Below are positions 32,746 to 43,154 of a stretch of 64,000 nt of DNA, in pieces. The position numbers and the translations under genes are program-made. The stretch spans positions 930,001 through 994,000 of the forward strand of contig CP136491.1 in assembly GCA_032768795.1 (NCBI GenBank), in the 5' to 3' direction. The notes below the pieces were generated by a model that saw nothing but the letters and a program-made list of their open reading frames with translations, did not search any database and had not been told where the DNA came from. The DNA is from Tremella fuciformis. Taxonomy: Eukaryota; Basidiomycota; Tremellomycetes; Tremellales; Tremellaceae. Numbering within the stretch: the first letter of the stretch is position 1; every line of letters starts with the position of its first letter.

Positions 32746-34172
32746 ATGTCCCTCGCAGCGAGGAGAAAGGTCAGCGCAATCTCATTCAGAAGCGAGGATG
32801 CCATCTGACAGATTACAGGTGCTGTTGATGGGCAAGTCGGGTGGGTTGGCGATACTGTCGGAGGGAACATGGAAGAACTGACGGCGATAGGGAGCGGGAA
32901 GACGTCCATGCGCTCAGTCATCTTCAGCAACTATAGTGCCAAAGATACAAAACGTCTCGGCGCAACCATCGACGTCGAGCAGTCAGCTGTGCGCTTTCTG
33001 GGCTCGCTTGTCCTGGTAGGTGCCCGGTTCGCCCAGTCGCAATAAGTTAATGCGAAGAACCTATGGGATTGTGGTGGACAGAATGCGTTTGTCGATAACT
33101 ACCTCACGGCGCAGAAAGACACTATCTTTGCCAACGTCGCGGTGCTCATCTACGTCTTCGACATCACGTCGACCGAATGGGAATCGGACATCAAGTACTT
33201 CGAGGACATCATCACGGCCTTGCGGGACAACTCGGGAGATGCCGGCGTATGGGTCCTCGTAAACAAGATGGATCTGACCGATAAAGAGGATCCGACTCGG
33301 AAAAAGTATGAAGAGAGGCGTGCAGAGATTGTCGCAATGGACGACCGCATAAAGGGCGACAAGCGGGGATCCTTACACTGTTTCCCCACTAGTATATGGG
33401 ACGAATCGTTATACAAAGTGAGCCAGCTGCAGAGGATCTTTTGAAGTGCTGAATGATAGGCATGGTCTTCGGTCATCCACACGCTGATTCCCAATGTGGG
33501 GCTCATCACATCTCATCTGACATTCATGAGAGATCTGTGCGAGGCTGTCGAAGCTGTCATCTTCGAGACCGCGACATTCCTGGTCATTGCCAAATCAGGT
33601 TCGCCGGTAGATTGCGACCCATCTGAGATGGACGCGCACGAGGTCGCACGCGGAGCAAAGAGATTGGATTCACAGCGTTTCGAAAAGATTTCCGAGATCA
33701 TCAAGGGTTTCCGGAAGACATGCCAGTGAGTACAAATACCAATTGACTGGCAATCAGTCGCTGAGCGACAGACGGATCGGAGAGGAATTCGCCAGCTTCG
33801 AGACCAGATTTGATGGGTGCACCGTTGTGGTGGAGCCTCTGACACGAAATACCTATATGCTCATCGTTTCCGCAGATCCGGCAGTTGGTCAGTGATAACC
33901 ATGGCAAGGATTGGGTCTGGGCTGAAGCGACAGAATCAGCGATGCTGTCGTACAACATCCGCCATGCCCAATTACACTTTTCGGAATTTCACAATCGCGT
34001 GGAAGTCAGGCGCAAGTGCTCGTGCGTGGAAAGCTGTGATGCGAGTCTAGAGCTGACAAACAGGTTGTGCCGCAACAACTCCGAGGTCGAGTACAACGTT
34101 GCACAAGACGACGATCCGACGATCCGCGCTTGGGATGACATTGATCGGGGTGTCACGGTCAACGGGAGCTGA
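32746..34172 (+). CDS. GTR1: Rag GTPase Gtr1/RagA
   Basis: A Ras-like GTPase of the vacuolar EGO/Ragulator system that activates TORC1 in response to amino acids. Early exons are 32746-32769, 32819-32840, 32891-33015 and from 33058. Spliced, they read [27 protein letters not shown] (G1), [20 protein letters not shown] (switch I) and [19 protein letters not shown] (G3). Next come [15 protein letters not shown] (G4) and the roadblock-like C-terminal half ([42 protein letters not shown]). The reading frame without splicing hides the P-loop: exon 2 is only 22 bases and splits GKSG|SGKTS. The last 40 residues ([17 protein letters not shown] onward) do not match the family and may reflect a missed intron. 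Confidence 0.93.
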
Positions 34173-34277
34173 CCAGATTTGGCATCGCATGGAATCTCAC
34201 ATACATGTCTGTCTGTGTACAATGTTGTATACAAGTACGAGCTTATATGATGCTTCCGGATGCTTCCGTTTTTTGTG

Positions 34278-35877
34278 CTAGTTGTCGAATGCGCCCTCGA
34301 GCAACGACTTGAACTCATCTCCATCGACATTGGGCATATCACCACCAAAGTCAAAGTCATCCATGTTGATGCCGCTCAGCGCATTGAAATCGTCCATGTC
34401 CCCTCCGCCAGCTCCGAAATCCCCGGCCACTGAGCCGTGTGCGGATATGTCGAGTGGTTGCGAAACGCCCAAGCCGTTGTTCCCTTCTTCAGTGGTGCCC
34501 GTTGCATCGCCAGAATTCGCGAATAAGCCCATAAGTGCCGAGATATCGACATCTCCCGTGCCCCCACCACCATTTTGACCCATGCTATCCTCTCCGCCCT
34601 GAGTAGCCAGGTTGAAGTTGAAAACCCCAGCAGCGTTGTCGTCCGCGCCACCGCCTGCAGTGAGGGACGCAAGTATTGCGTCCGCTTCGGCAGTCATATC
34701 CCCTTCTTGACCGGTTGGCCCAAGACTTTGCCCTGTGAAATCGCCAAGGGAAGCCAGCAGCTGGTCGGTTTCTGCCTGGGCTTGCGAGTCAATCTGCTGA
34801 ACTTGATGCTCTTGGACGGGCGGGACGCTCGATTCGGTATTGCTGGTGGTGCCCATTCCCAGCATCTGAGCCATCTCTGCCGATATGTCGCCCAGGCCGC
34901 CTTCGCCTGCTTGAGGGAAATTCTCTCCGTTCATCAACGCGGTCAGCTCGTCCATATTCATCCCGCTCAGACTTGAAAAGTCGATGGTTTGGTCGTCGCT
35001 GCTCGGTATCTGAAAGTCGGAAGCTGGGATTGCCGAGGTCGAATCCGGATATACTGATGTCGTTGGGGGCTGTTCACCGAGAGTGGTCAGGTTTGCCAAA
35101 CTAGCTAGGTCGACAGCGGGCGGAAGAGGCGCGGATGTACTGGTTGTAGTGGACTGCGTAGGGTCGAACGCTAGATAGGCGGCCTGGGAAAGGGGGACGG
35201 GGGAAGCGACGTTCTCTGGCGGTTTGAGAGGTGCAGTAAGCATCGTGATCGGCTCTGCGAGAGGTATAGGCGGGAGTTTTGATGATGAGGGGCGAGTGTT
35301 GCCCGACTGTATGTCAGCACAGCATGCCAGCAGAAATCTAGAACCCACCATGAACCATTCCACATGCCGGCGGGTCGACTCGTATCGCGACCAAGACCGC
35401 TTTAGTCTTTTCTCCAAATGTATGGGCACTTTAAGATCTTTCGAACCCCTGATATATTAGAGCCTATAGGTGCACAGCTAGGATGTGGGCTCACATCCGG
35501 ATGCAAGCTGCCTTGAAGCGGAGAATGAGTGTTGCCGTCAATATGGCGTCCTGCTCCGTCAACTACCACTCCTACCTTGCAGCCTCACTCACAGTATATG
35601 CCTTCTCCATGTCCTCGACACGAGCCACAATCCATCTCGTTCCCTGCCCCGCATCTTTAGCTCCGCCTGCAATTGCGATACTGGGTTGAGAAGGCGGAGT
35701 GGATGTTTGCCCAGTTGTGGGTGTACCGTTTGTCTTGAGCTTCTTAATCGCCCTTTGGTCTGGCGAGATGAGGTCGATGGGGCTCGACTTGACATTCGAG
35801 CTGACTGGGCCGCTGATGAATGAGTCTGGGCGAGGACGCTTGACGTTGATTGCGACTGTACCGCCAGGGGTGGACAT
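34278..35877 (-). CDS. Unknown acidic/low-complexity nuclear-type protein
   Basis: Minus strand. A first exon starting at ATG 35877 gives MSTPGGTVAINVKRPRPDSF, a DQRAIKKLKTNG stretch, then GTRWIVARVEDMEKAYTVSE. A middle exon gives KDLKVPIHLEKRLKRSWSRY and ESTRRHVEWFM, followed by a gtgggt-acag intron. The last exon is about 270 residues, rich in Asp, Gly, Met, Ser and Thr, with repeated motifs SGMNMDELTALM, SGINMDDFDFGGDM and DISALMGLF. I do not recognise the family. The basic middle with acidic, hydrophobic-dotted repeats resembles transcription co-regulators, but that is a guess. The joining of the first exon to the rest is inferred, not proven. Confidence 0.5.
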
Positions 35878-36077
35878 TTTGAGGAAACGCGGGTAGAGAA
35901 GCAGAAGAGGATTGCGGCAATCGGTCATGAATCAGGAAGTCCGCCTCAATAGGGCACTGATCCCACTGACCAGGCCATTGACGGTTTCTCATGACATGCA
36001 TCTAGACTTTGTGATCACCAGTGTTGGAATACTGCAGACAGGCGATCCGTGTCGGGCACTGAGAGGCTCGGAAGCCA

Positions 36078-36865
36078 TCACACGCGTACATCTGCCAATA
36101 GATCGTTCATTTCAGCAACATCTGAGAACCACTGGATCTCAGAGGCGAGCGTCCCGGTCAGAAGCATGTCAATGCCTTCACTGGCATTGGTAATTTCGTG
36201 CGGGTCAGTGGGACTGTTCTCGCTGAGAGGCCACCATTTTACCGCAAGGCCATGATCCAACTCGCTCAACGATCTCGAGTTATGAGACTGTCCATCTGTG
36301 ATCGTCAAGGCGGTTGCATTGAGCGTTGCTGCGCGCCCCAGGCCTGTCCTCAGGGTCGCAATGCTCTCGCTCACCATCACCAGGCCATTATCACACCCTG
36401 GGAAGTCCGCCAGCACTGCGCGTTGTCCGTTGGGATGATGCAGCTCAATCGTAAGGGTGTGGCAATGGGAAAACGAATCATTCAGAGGTTCCCAAGGGGT
36501 TGGACCGACTACTGCCATGTATTGACCGGTGTGATCGTCGGCAGACAGAAGCAGGTAGTTGGTGTTCAAGACACGCAATGGTTCTAGCTGGTTCAGGTCG
36601 GCCGCCTCGAGTGAATTCCATAAATGGCCGCGAGGCAGGAAGAGAGTGCCCTCCGCCCAATCTTTGTCAAGGCTGAGAGTTGGTCGGGTTATGGGTCGCG
36701 CTGATGCGTCAGACAGACTTACTCGAGGATATGCCTACACCTACAGGTACTCGTGTTTGCTTGAGTCCGTTGGCGAGCGCGACGAATACTTGACATACTC
36801 GTTTGAGATGGATATCGGGCCTGGTTGCAGATCTCGGCAAAGTCAGGAAGGGGGCCAGCAGGCAT
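36078..36865 (-). CDS. Unknown protein, two exons
   Basis: Exon 1, 36865-36723, and exon 2, 36672-36078, join in frame through a 50-base intron (gtaagt donor, ctctcag acceptor), giving 245 aa. The second exon reads LDKDWAEGTLFLPRGHLWNS, VLNTNYLLLSADDHTGQYMA and so on, with a compact globular look (mixed hydrophobic and acidic, two short beta-like runs TLTIELHHPN and AVLADFPGCDNGLVMVSES). No domain recognised and no signal peptide. Exon 1 (MPAGPLSDFAEICNQAR) is less certain. Confidence 0.5.
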
Positions 36866-37077
36866 GACGATCCATGCTCTTCAAAGGGCACTGTGCCGTC
36901 CGCAGGCACTCCTGCCCGCTCTTGTAATTACTGTTTCCTTTCAGAATGCTCATATCGTGCTCATTGCTCCATACCGCATGCCCCGACGTCATCCATCACC
37001 TCCACCTGGGTCGTCCACTCCGACGAAACGATCTTCGTCGAAGAGATCAGTTCCACCTTTTTCATCAAAGGTCTCTG

Positions 37078-38318
37078 ATGCAACAGCACGATGCCTTGGT
37101 CATCGGCGCCGGACCGGGAGGTCTCGCAGTGGTCGCTGGACTGCTCGATGCCGATCTCTCTGACATTATTTGGATCGACAGGAGTTTCAAGGGGGGTCGA
37201 CTGAACGAGCTCTATCGGGAGATCTCCTCGTGCGGTTTCCTCTGCTTCTCAGCCATTGTCTAATGCTATAGCAATACCAAAGTAGGCATCTACCTCGATG
37301 CTATCAACTCGTCGGCCACATGTAGACAGATCATCCACGACACTCCCCAACCGAATGCAGTTTCCCGATTAGAGAGCATCGACCGGGAAAAGACTGTCGA
37401 GTTGAGCTTTGCCGGAGACTTGATAGAGATGCTCATCGAGGGCATCCTGAAAACGGGCCGAGTGCAGAAGGTAGTGGAGCAGGTCGACGAAGCGAGGTTC
37501 GAAGTTCGTCCGATCCCTGTCCTCGGCAAGCGCAACGAGAGCTGAAGCCGCAGGGAGGGCAGTGGCACGTCCGTCTTTCCGCCCGGGCTGTATCTGCGTC
37601 CCGCCTTTTCCTCTGCACCGGGTCGCACCCCTCTCCCGACAGATTCCACCACCAATATAACGATCGTCTACAAGTCATCGACCTCGACGAATGCATGCGC
37701 CGCTCGCGGTTACCCGACCTCTTGCCTGCACAATCTACTGTGGCCATAATCGGCAACTCGCATTCCGGCATATTGGTCTGCCGGAACATGTACGAGCTCG
37801 CACAGGCTGGTGAACGACACATCAAGGTGTACAATTTCCGTCGAAGGCCAATCAGATACGCCATATACCGCAAAGACGGGATCGTTAACGACAACACAGG
37901 TCTCAAAGGCGATACCGCAGATTGGGCGAAACGGATCATGGAGCACGATCCCGACCCAGATCGTCTGCAAGAAATCGACCTTCTCGATGAACAGGCAGAT
38001 ACACAGTATCGACATTACCTTCCGAGGTGCAGCCATATCGTTTACGCTACAGGGTATGAACCGAATACCCTCCCGAAGCTATACCTCAACGACGAGAGAA
38101 TCGACAGGGTTATTTCGTTCGACATGCAGTCTTCCGGCTTCAAGCTGCCTTCTGGAGAGATGACTGTGCCCGGTCTGTACGGCGCAGGTATAGCCTTCCC
38201 CGAGAGAGTGGCGGATCCAAAGGGTCATGTCGAAGCTGCTGTCGGTGTGGCGAAGTTTTTCAAATTCGCGGAAAGAATAAAGGACAGTTGGGTGCAAGGC
38301 CATGCAAAAGTAGCCTGA
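37078..38318 (+). CDS. FAD/NAD(P)-binding oxidoreductase (flavin monooxygenase-like)
   Basis: Exon 1 (37078-37229) holds the FAD dinucleotide motif ALVIGAGPGGLAVVAGLLDA and a FKGGRLNELYREISS segment. Exon 2 (37272-37518) reads NTKVGIYLDAINSSATCRQI. Exon 3 begins near 37554 with GGQWHVRLSARAV and carries RLFLCTGSHPSP, the NAD(P)H motif VAIIGNSHSGILVCRNMYEL, HIVYATGYEP and VPGLYGAGIAFPERV. This order (GxGxxG, GxSxSG, ATGYxP) fits the pyridine nucleotide-disulphide oxidoreductase/flavin monooxygenase group used in secondary metabolism and N-hydroxylation. The substrate is unknown. Length is about 385 aa. The second intron acceptor could be at either of two in-frame cag/aag sites six bases apart. 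Confidence 0.8.
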
Positions 38319-38329
38319 CAGAAGTCGTT

Positions 38330-38560
38330 CTCAGGATAAGGGCTTCTTTCGCTAAGCTCGAATCGAAGATGTTTGTGGAGTCGAGAAGCTCGCCTTTACC
38401 TCCTTTCAGAGGCAGAATGTTTCGCTGCGCGCCTTTCTTACGTGCAAGCCAGGCAAGGGATTCTGCCAAGAATTGGTTCTTTCAAGTCTCGATTTTCGAA
38501 TCCTCCTGAGAAGCTCCTTTCATGGAGACCGATGGCCGTCGTGTCCTGCCTGAACTGAGG
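38330..38560 (+). repeat. Duplicated 5' flank, copy 1
   Basis: This block upstream of the gene at 38640 resembles 40225-40450 upstream of the gene at 40531. Shared words include GGGCTTC, CGAATCGAAGATG/CGCATCGAGGGGAC, TCAGAATGTTTCGCT/TCAGAATGTTCGCT and GGAGACCGATGGC. The duplication therefore included promoter as well as coding sequence. Confidence 0.7.
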
Positions 38561-38639
38561 CGACTCAACATGTGGAGCTACATCATTGTTCGATCACACC
38601 TCGAACCATCATTGTGACAGTCTTCGTCGATTGCTGAAC

Positions 38640-39689
38640 ATGTCTGCACCAACCAACGCCTCTTCCACTGACATGTCCAATACCGTGTCCTCGCAACCGA
38701 GTGCGCTGAACGCTAATGTCGTCCTACAATTCTTGTCGGAAAACCTGAACCGGCTCGGTCTTGAAGAAAACACCCGGCATGAGATTCTCCCTCTCGACAC
38801 ATACACCTTTTGTGGCGGCCAGCGAGATCTTTTCCGCAAAGTATTCGCTCCTTCGACAATATACAAGAGCACTGAGGGTTCCATGCAGGATGATGCTACC
38901 GTTGATGGCATCTTCGACAAGGCTAGGGAAAGAATGCAGTCGACGCCGGTGCCGAACCCCAAGGATTCACTGTACGAAGCCCTTTCCGTCGCGGCCAATG
39001 GCAAGGGGAAAGCGCCGAGCGCCGAAAGCCTCCGCCTGAATATGCTCGGGATCGAGAGCATGACGCGCAACCTGGTCCTCGACATTGGCCCAGATTCAAC
39101 TGAAACTTTTTTTCCCTTCCCGCTACCCAATGACTTGGGGACGGAAGTTGGGATAGCTTATTTGTTCTCACTCAGGCATGATCCCGGCACTCAAGTTCTT
39201 AGGAAGCATACCTTCATCGAGAGACTGGCCGAGAGGGTTCTCCAGTGCGTGACACAGTATACGGGCGGGCTCGAGCTGGATCAAGATACGAAGGCTGACA
39301 TCGCTCTTTTTGACGCTTTCACGGCTTGCGATTGGGACCAGAGGATGTGCCAAAGCCGTCTTGGTTACCTAGACCGAGCGGGGCTTTCGGCTGCGTTCGA
39401 CGAAGCCCGGGAAGCAATCGGATCCCTGCCGTCACTCGATGACTGCTTCAACCACACAATGGAAGAGACAGAAGACTCGCTTCTGCAACGTCTGGCCATA
39501 GGTCTTTTCCGCAAACCACCCACTGCGAGTTTCGGGGTGGAAATGGAGCCCTGGGGCGAACGCATGGTGCCTACTCGACACGTTGTCATTTTTGGCGTCG
39601 AAGGCTTGTCAGGCCATCGATTCCCTTTCCCGCTGCCGGATGAGGAAGCCGACTCAGTGGCACGAGCATCAGCGCAGCGGGCTGACTAA
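38640..39689 (+). CDS. Lineage-specific protein with two internal repeats, tandem paralogue A
   Basis: ATG at 38640, 349 aa, no introns. The protein is made of two related halves. Half 1 runs from about residue 28 to 170: TYTFCGGQRDLFRKVFAPST, IFDKARERMQSTPVPNPKDS, RNLVLDIGPDSTETFFPFPL. Half 2 runs from about 195 to 345: AFTACDWDQRMCQSRLGYLD, AFDEAREAIGSLPSLDDCFN, RHVVIFGVEGLSGHRFPFPL. Each half ends in RFPFPLPDE or FFPFPLPND. No known domain, signal peptide or membrane segment. Its neighbour at 40531 corresponds to half 1 only. Probably an orphan gene family expanding by local duplication. Confidence 0.72.
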   Translation: MSAPTNASSTDMSNTVSSQPSALNANVVLQFLSENLNRLGLEENTRHEILPLDTYTFCGGQRDLFRKVFAPSTIYKSTEGSMQDDATVDGIFDKARERMQSTPVPNPKDSLYEALSVAANGKGKAPSAESLRLNMLGIESMTRNLVLDIGPDSTETFFPFPLPNDLGTEVGIAYLFSLRHDPGTQVLRKHTFIERLAERVLQCVTQYTGGLELDQDTKADIALFDAFTACDWDQRMCQSRLGYLDRAGLSAAFDEAREAIGSLPSLDDCFNHTMEETEDSLLQRLAIGLFRKPPTASFGVEMEPWGERMVPTRHVVIFGVEGLSGHRFPFPLPDEEADSVARASAQRAD

Positions 39690-40224
39690 AACATTCCGCA
39701 CCCTGCCCTTTGCTGGTATAGCTGGTGAAATGGGCCTTCAAACACGCTACACTTTTTATTATAGTCATGCACTCTCAATTATGGCTCGACTCGGCATACA
39801 TGTTCATACCATGTTGTGGTCTAACGGTTCTTGCACAACGGCATATCCCTGGAACCTGTCGCTAACCCTTAGTGTAGGCAGAGGGATTCCACGATCAGTG
39901 TCCGAGCTGTCGCATCCAGTCTGCGCGCTGAGGGCGGCAATGTCTCTCCGCAGGCTCTTGCTCGTTTCCTCAGCTTGCCCTCATGCTCAGCACTGGCTTA
40001 TGTCATCAAGAGTGCCAACCACTTTGGCCCCCTGCTTCCCATTCCGCTCTACCGCTGCTGCGCGCCCCCAGCTCGCAAGCTGTTCTCCGTCTGCCAGTCC
40101 CGGTGAAGCAGTCTGAGATTGAAAGAGCGTGCTGGACATGCTGGAGAGACCAACGAGCCCGATTTGCGCCCGTACATTGACAGCTTGCCCTAAATAAAGA
40201 CTAGACCCAGGCAAAAGTAGCTAG
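39690..40224. other. Spacer between the duplicated pair
   Basis: No firm gene. A frame near 39890-40110 gives ALARFLSLPSCSALAYVIKS-like sequence but has no clear start. It could be a decayed exon of an earlier gene copy. The segment ends with GTACATTGACAGCTTGCC at 40172-40189, an 18-base word found again at 41425-41442. Confidence 0.35.
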
Positions 40225-40450
40225 ACAGAGATCGTCATACGAATGAGGGCTTCCCTCGCTGGAATCGCATCGAGGGGACATGTGGAGCCGAGGGGCTCGC
40301 CTTCACCTCCCATTCAATTCAGAATGTTCGCTACGCGACTTTGTTGCGGACAAGCCGAGGAAAGGCTACTGTGAATTCCAAATCTCGCATTCGAATACTC
40401 CTGATTTGCTCCTTCCAAGGAGACCGATGGCGATCGTGTCCTGCGTTTGT
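40225..40450 (+). repeat. Duplicated 5' flank, copy 2
   Basis: Second copy of the block described at 38330-38560, immediately upstream of paralogue B. Confidence 0.7.
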
Positions 40451-40530
40451 GGGGTAGGACATCGGGAGCTGCATGACCATCAGATCCCAATTCGAACGAT
40501 CATAGTGACAGTCTTCATCGACTGCTGAAT

Positions 40531-41070
40531 ATGTCCGCACTCACCGACACACCTCCCTCTCACATGACCGACCTCGGGTCATCACAACCAGTTGTGTTGA
40601 ACGCTACTGCCAAGGTCGTCTTCGAAGTTCTCTCGGTTCACCTTAGCCAGCGTGGTGTTGATCACAGCAGCCAGAAGGAAATCATTGCCCTTGATAGATA
40701 CACCTTTTGTGGTGGTCAGAGGGAGGCTTTCCGCAAGATATTCGCTCCTTCGACGATATACGACAAGCATGCTGAAGAATCGATCCCAGAGAACGCTGCA
40801 GTGGACGAACTCTTCAACAAGGCCGAGGAGAGAATGCGGTCGACGCCGATACCAGATTACAAGCAGTCGCTGTTCGCGGCACTTTTCGTTGGGGCGCATG
40901 CTGCTCCGCCGAGTGCCGAGAGTTTTCGCGTAAAAGTACAGGAGGATGTCGAAGGCGACTGGACGCGCCGCGTTGTTCTCACGGCCGGTCAGGAGTCAGA
41001 ACAAAGCGAGTTTCCATTCTGGCTACCCGAAGATTTAGAGCCCAAAATCTATAGGGCTTACAATTCATAG
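40531..41070 (+). CDS. Lineage-specific protein, tandem paralogue B (single repeat)
   Basis: ATG at 40531, 179 aa. It aligns with the first half of the gene at 38640: RYTFCGGQREAFRKIFAPST, LFNKAEERMRSTPIPDYKQS, TRRVVLTAGQESEQSEFPFW, LPEDLEPK. The N-terminus MSALTDTPPSHMTDLGSSQP matches MSAPTNASSTDMSNTVSSQP. It stops where the second half would start, either by truncation of a copy or because the single-repeat form is ancestral. Function unknown. Confidence 0.72.
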   Translation: MSALTDTPPSHMTDLGSSQPVVLNATAKVVFEVLSVHLSQRGVDHSSQKEIIALDRYTFCGGQREAFRKIFAPSTIYDKHAEESIPENAAVDELFNKAEERMRSTPIPDYKQSLFAALFVGAHAAPPSAESFRVKVQEDVEGDWTRRVVLTAGQESEQSEFPFWLPEDLEPKIYRAYNS

Positions 41071-41247
41071 GCTTAATCCGGTCAACAACCGAGTGTCGCT
41101 GACGGGAAAACCGGCAGTGATATTCTTTCTGCTCTGACTCACCGTCTTACTCTATGTATGTGTAAAAAGGTCATCGATCTCCTTTCCAAAGAAAGCATTC
41201 AGGAGAATCGCTGCGGGTATCGTCAGCTTGCCTCGTTTCATGAGCAG

Positions 41248-42812
41248 CTATACTAACCCGGAGAGTGGCGGCATTGCACATCCAACCTCTGCGGACACCG
41301 AGTGAATGATAGATGCCGAATCCGCGATGCCTGGCGGTGATTGCCTCGGGCTCCACGGTTCGCTTTTACCCCTGAGGATAGCCTGAGCTGGATGAGACAG
41401 CCCTACCATCGGGATGGTGCTCTTGTACATTGACAGCTTGCCTTTCTCGCAGATGAAAGCCAGATCGCCCCTCTGCCGTACCGCGTCCACGATCTGTCGC
41501 AGAAGCCCTGCTACTCTCCGCAAAACCCAGTTGAAAGCCGCCACTCGGTGTAGAAGAGGGGGTTGGTCTAAGCGTTGCCGATCGAAAAAGCCTTCGGAAA
41601 AGTCACCCGCGCGGTGTCTCGCAATCAGAAATCGAGGGGTTTGCGAGAATACGAGCTGTCCCGTGAACTCGCTGTCGTCGGCAGGTCGGTCGCTGTCGAT
41701 GGCTCGAGTGGCGATATGCAGCAGGCTGTTGTGCGAGATGGGCGGAGCACTGCAACGTTTGACGAGCAGAGTAGGGGAAGAACCTGCTCTAGAGGCATAT
41801 GGAATCGGTTCCACCACGCTCGTGGCGGCTGTATCCTCAGGGAGGACGGCATCGATGTCGAACCGGACCAAGAGGTTGAGACCGCCAAAGCGATATCGAA
41901 CCAATCCTTGAGTCGCAGTGACCTCCTCGGCGACATCATTGTGCTGCGCCGGACAGGTCTTTGCGAAGTGATACGCCACCCCGAACCCACGTTTGTCTAG
42001 CGGGAACGGCGTCCTCTTCGAGCGCGTCTCCCATCGGTGTAGAACGACGGTGGAGCCCACGACTTCCGCGTCAAACCGCCAGACGGTCTTGTGTGGGTTC
42101 GGGTCTCGGTGATAGTCACCCAGGGCGAGTCGGAAGAGCTTGCGCAGGTTGCCCCTGTCAGTGATGATGTCGAGCTGTTGAAGATCGCGGGTGTCATCTA
42201 CGGCATGGAAGATGGGCTCCCAAGGTGAGATGTGAGGCAGACAGTGATATGCGTTCTCTAGATGTCAGCGTGACGGAAGGGACGGACGGCCGTGCGAACG
42301 ATCTGCAATGTCCATTAGGCCTAATTCCTGACCCCTCTTCACCTTGCAGACCTTGTGGTCTTCTCGCCAGACTCTTGGGCACCCTTCACGTCAGTGGCGT
42401 CCTCCTATTCGAGGAAGAACCAACCCGGGACTACGATTGTCGGTCGAGGCCCTTCGACCCAGCTATAGCTGCCTATCATCTTCACGTCAATGAAGTCGAT
42501 CTCGTCGACGGTCTCCTCCGCATCAAGGCTGCTGTGATGGCCTCCTGTACACTCCTTGACATCCGCCGGCAGCTGACACGATTCCGAAGGAGGTTCTCTT
42601 TTATAGCCATTCTGTTCGAGATAAGCGGGACATCGTCGAGACCTGCTGCTGATTGGAGAAGGGGCGACTTGGTGTCCCGCTCGTCTCAGGCGTAGGAATG
42701 GCGGGACGTATACATTTGAAACCGAGGTTTCTTTGCTGGATGTCGAGGTTGAGTCGAGAGGCCTCGATCCTTGATGAGTAACGTGGGGAGTAAAGAGTGT
42801 GTGGCCCGACAT
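41248..42812 (-). CDS. Conserved fungal protein of the family often mislabelled geranylgeranyl pyrophosphate synthetase
   Basis: Minus strand, first ATG at 42812 (MSGHTLFTPHVTHQG). An early exon has DFIDVKMIGSYSWVEGPRPT followed by IIVPG-like TIVVPG. After introns come PHISPWEPIFHAVDD, LDIITDRGNLRKLFRLALGD and FGVAYHFAKTCPAQHNDVAE, then the ORF runs to the stop at 41248. The sequence of SYxW, PTIIVPG, P-EP-F-A, DIITDRNNLRKL and a C-terminal half of about 250 residues is typical of a fungal family of unknown biochemistry. It has no polyprenyl synthase DDxxD motifs, so it is not an actual prenyl synthase. Splice sites in the middle are approximate. The far C-terminus is Ser/Pro-rich. Confidence 0.65.
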
Positions 42813-43154
42813 GCTGGGCAATCCACTTGGAGGGCGGCGGCACGAGAGAGGTGTCGCTTCAAGATATGCCAAGATATTCGCGAGACCGACAGCGACGGGG
42901 TTATCAGCGAGGTCCAGGAAGTCCAAGTAAGTCGACGAGAAGCGCTGTCAGAACCGAGATAAGCAGAAGTGAGAGATATGGCATGCAGTGAGCGAGCGAG
43001 CGAGAGCGAGAAACCGGGCGCCGTGCGCTAAGGGCCCGTGCGGGGGGCGTTAGGATAGCTTCGTTGTGCCGCTGTTGAAGATGCATTTGAACAATGAGAT
43101 ATGTCAGTACACTGCTTTCGCTGTCCTCCTCCGCCAAGACGCCCGAAACGCACA

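Noticed and set aside
41248..42812. True geranylgeranyl pyrophosphate synthase
   Set aside because: No DDxxD or related prenyl-synthase motifs; the family name seen on homologues appears to be a propagated label.
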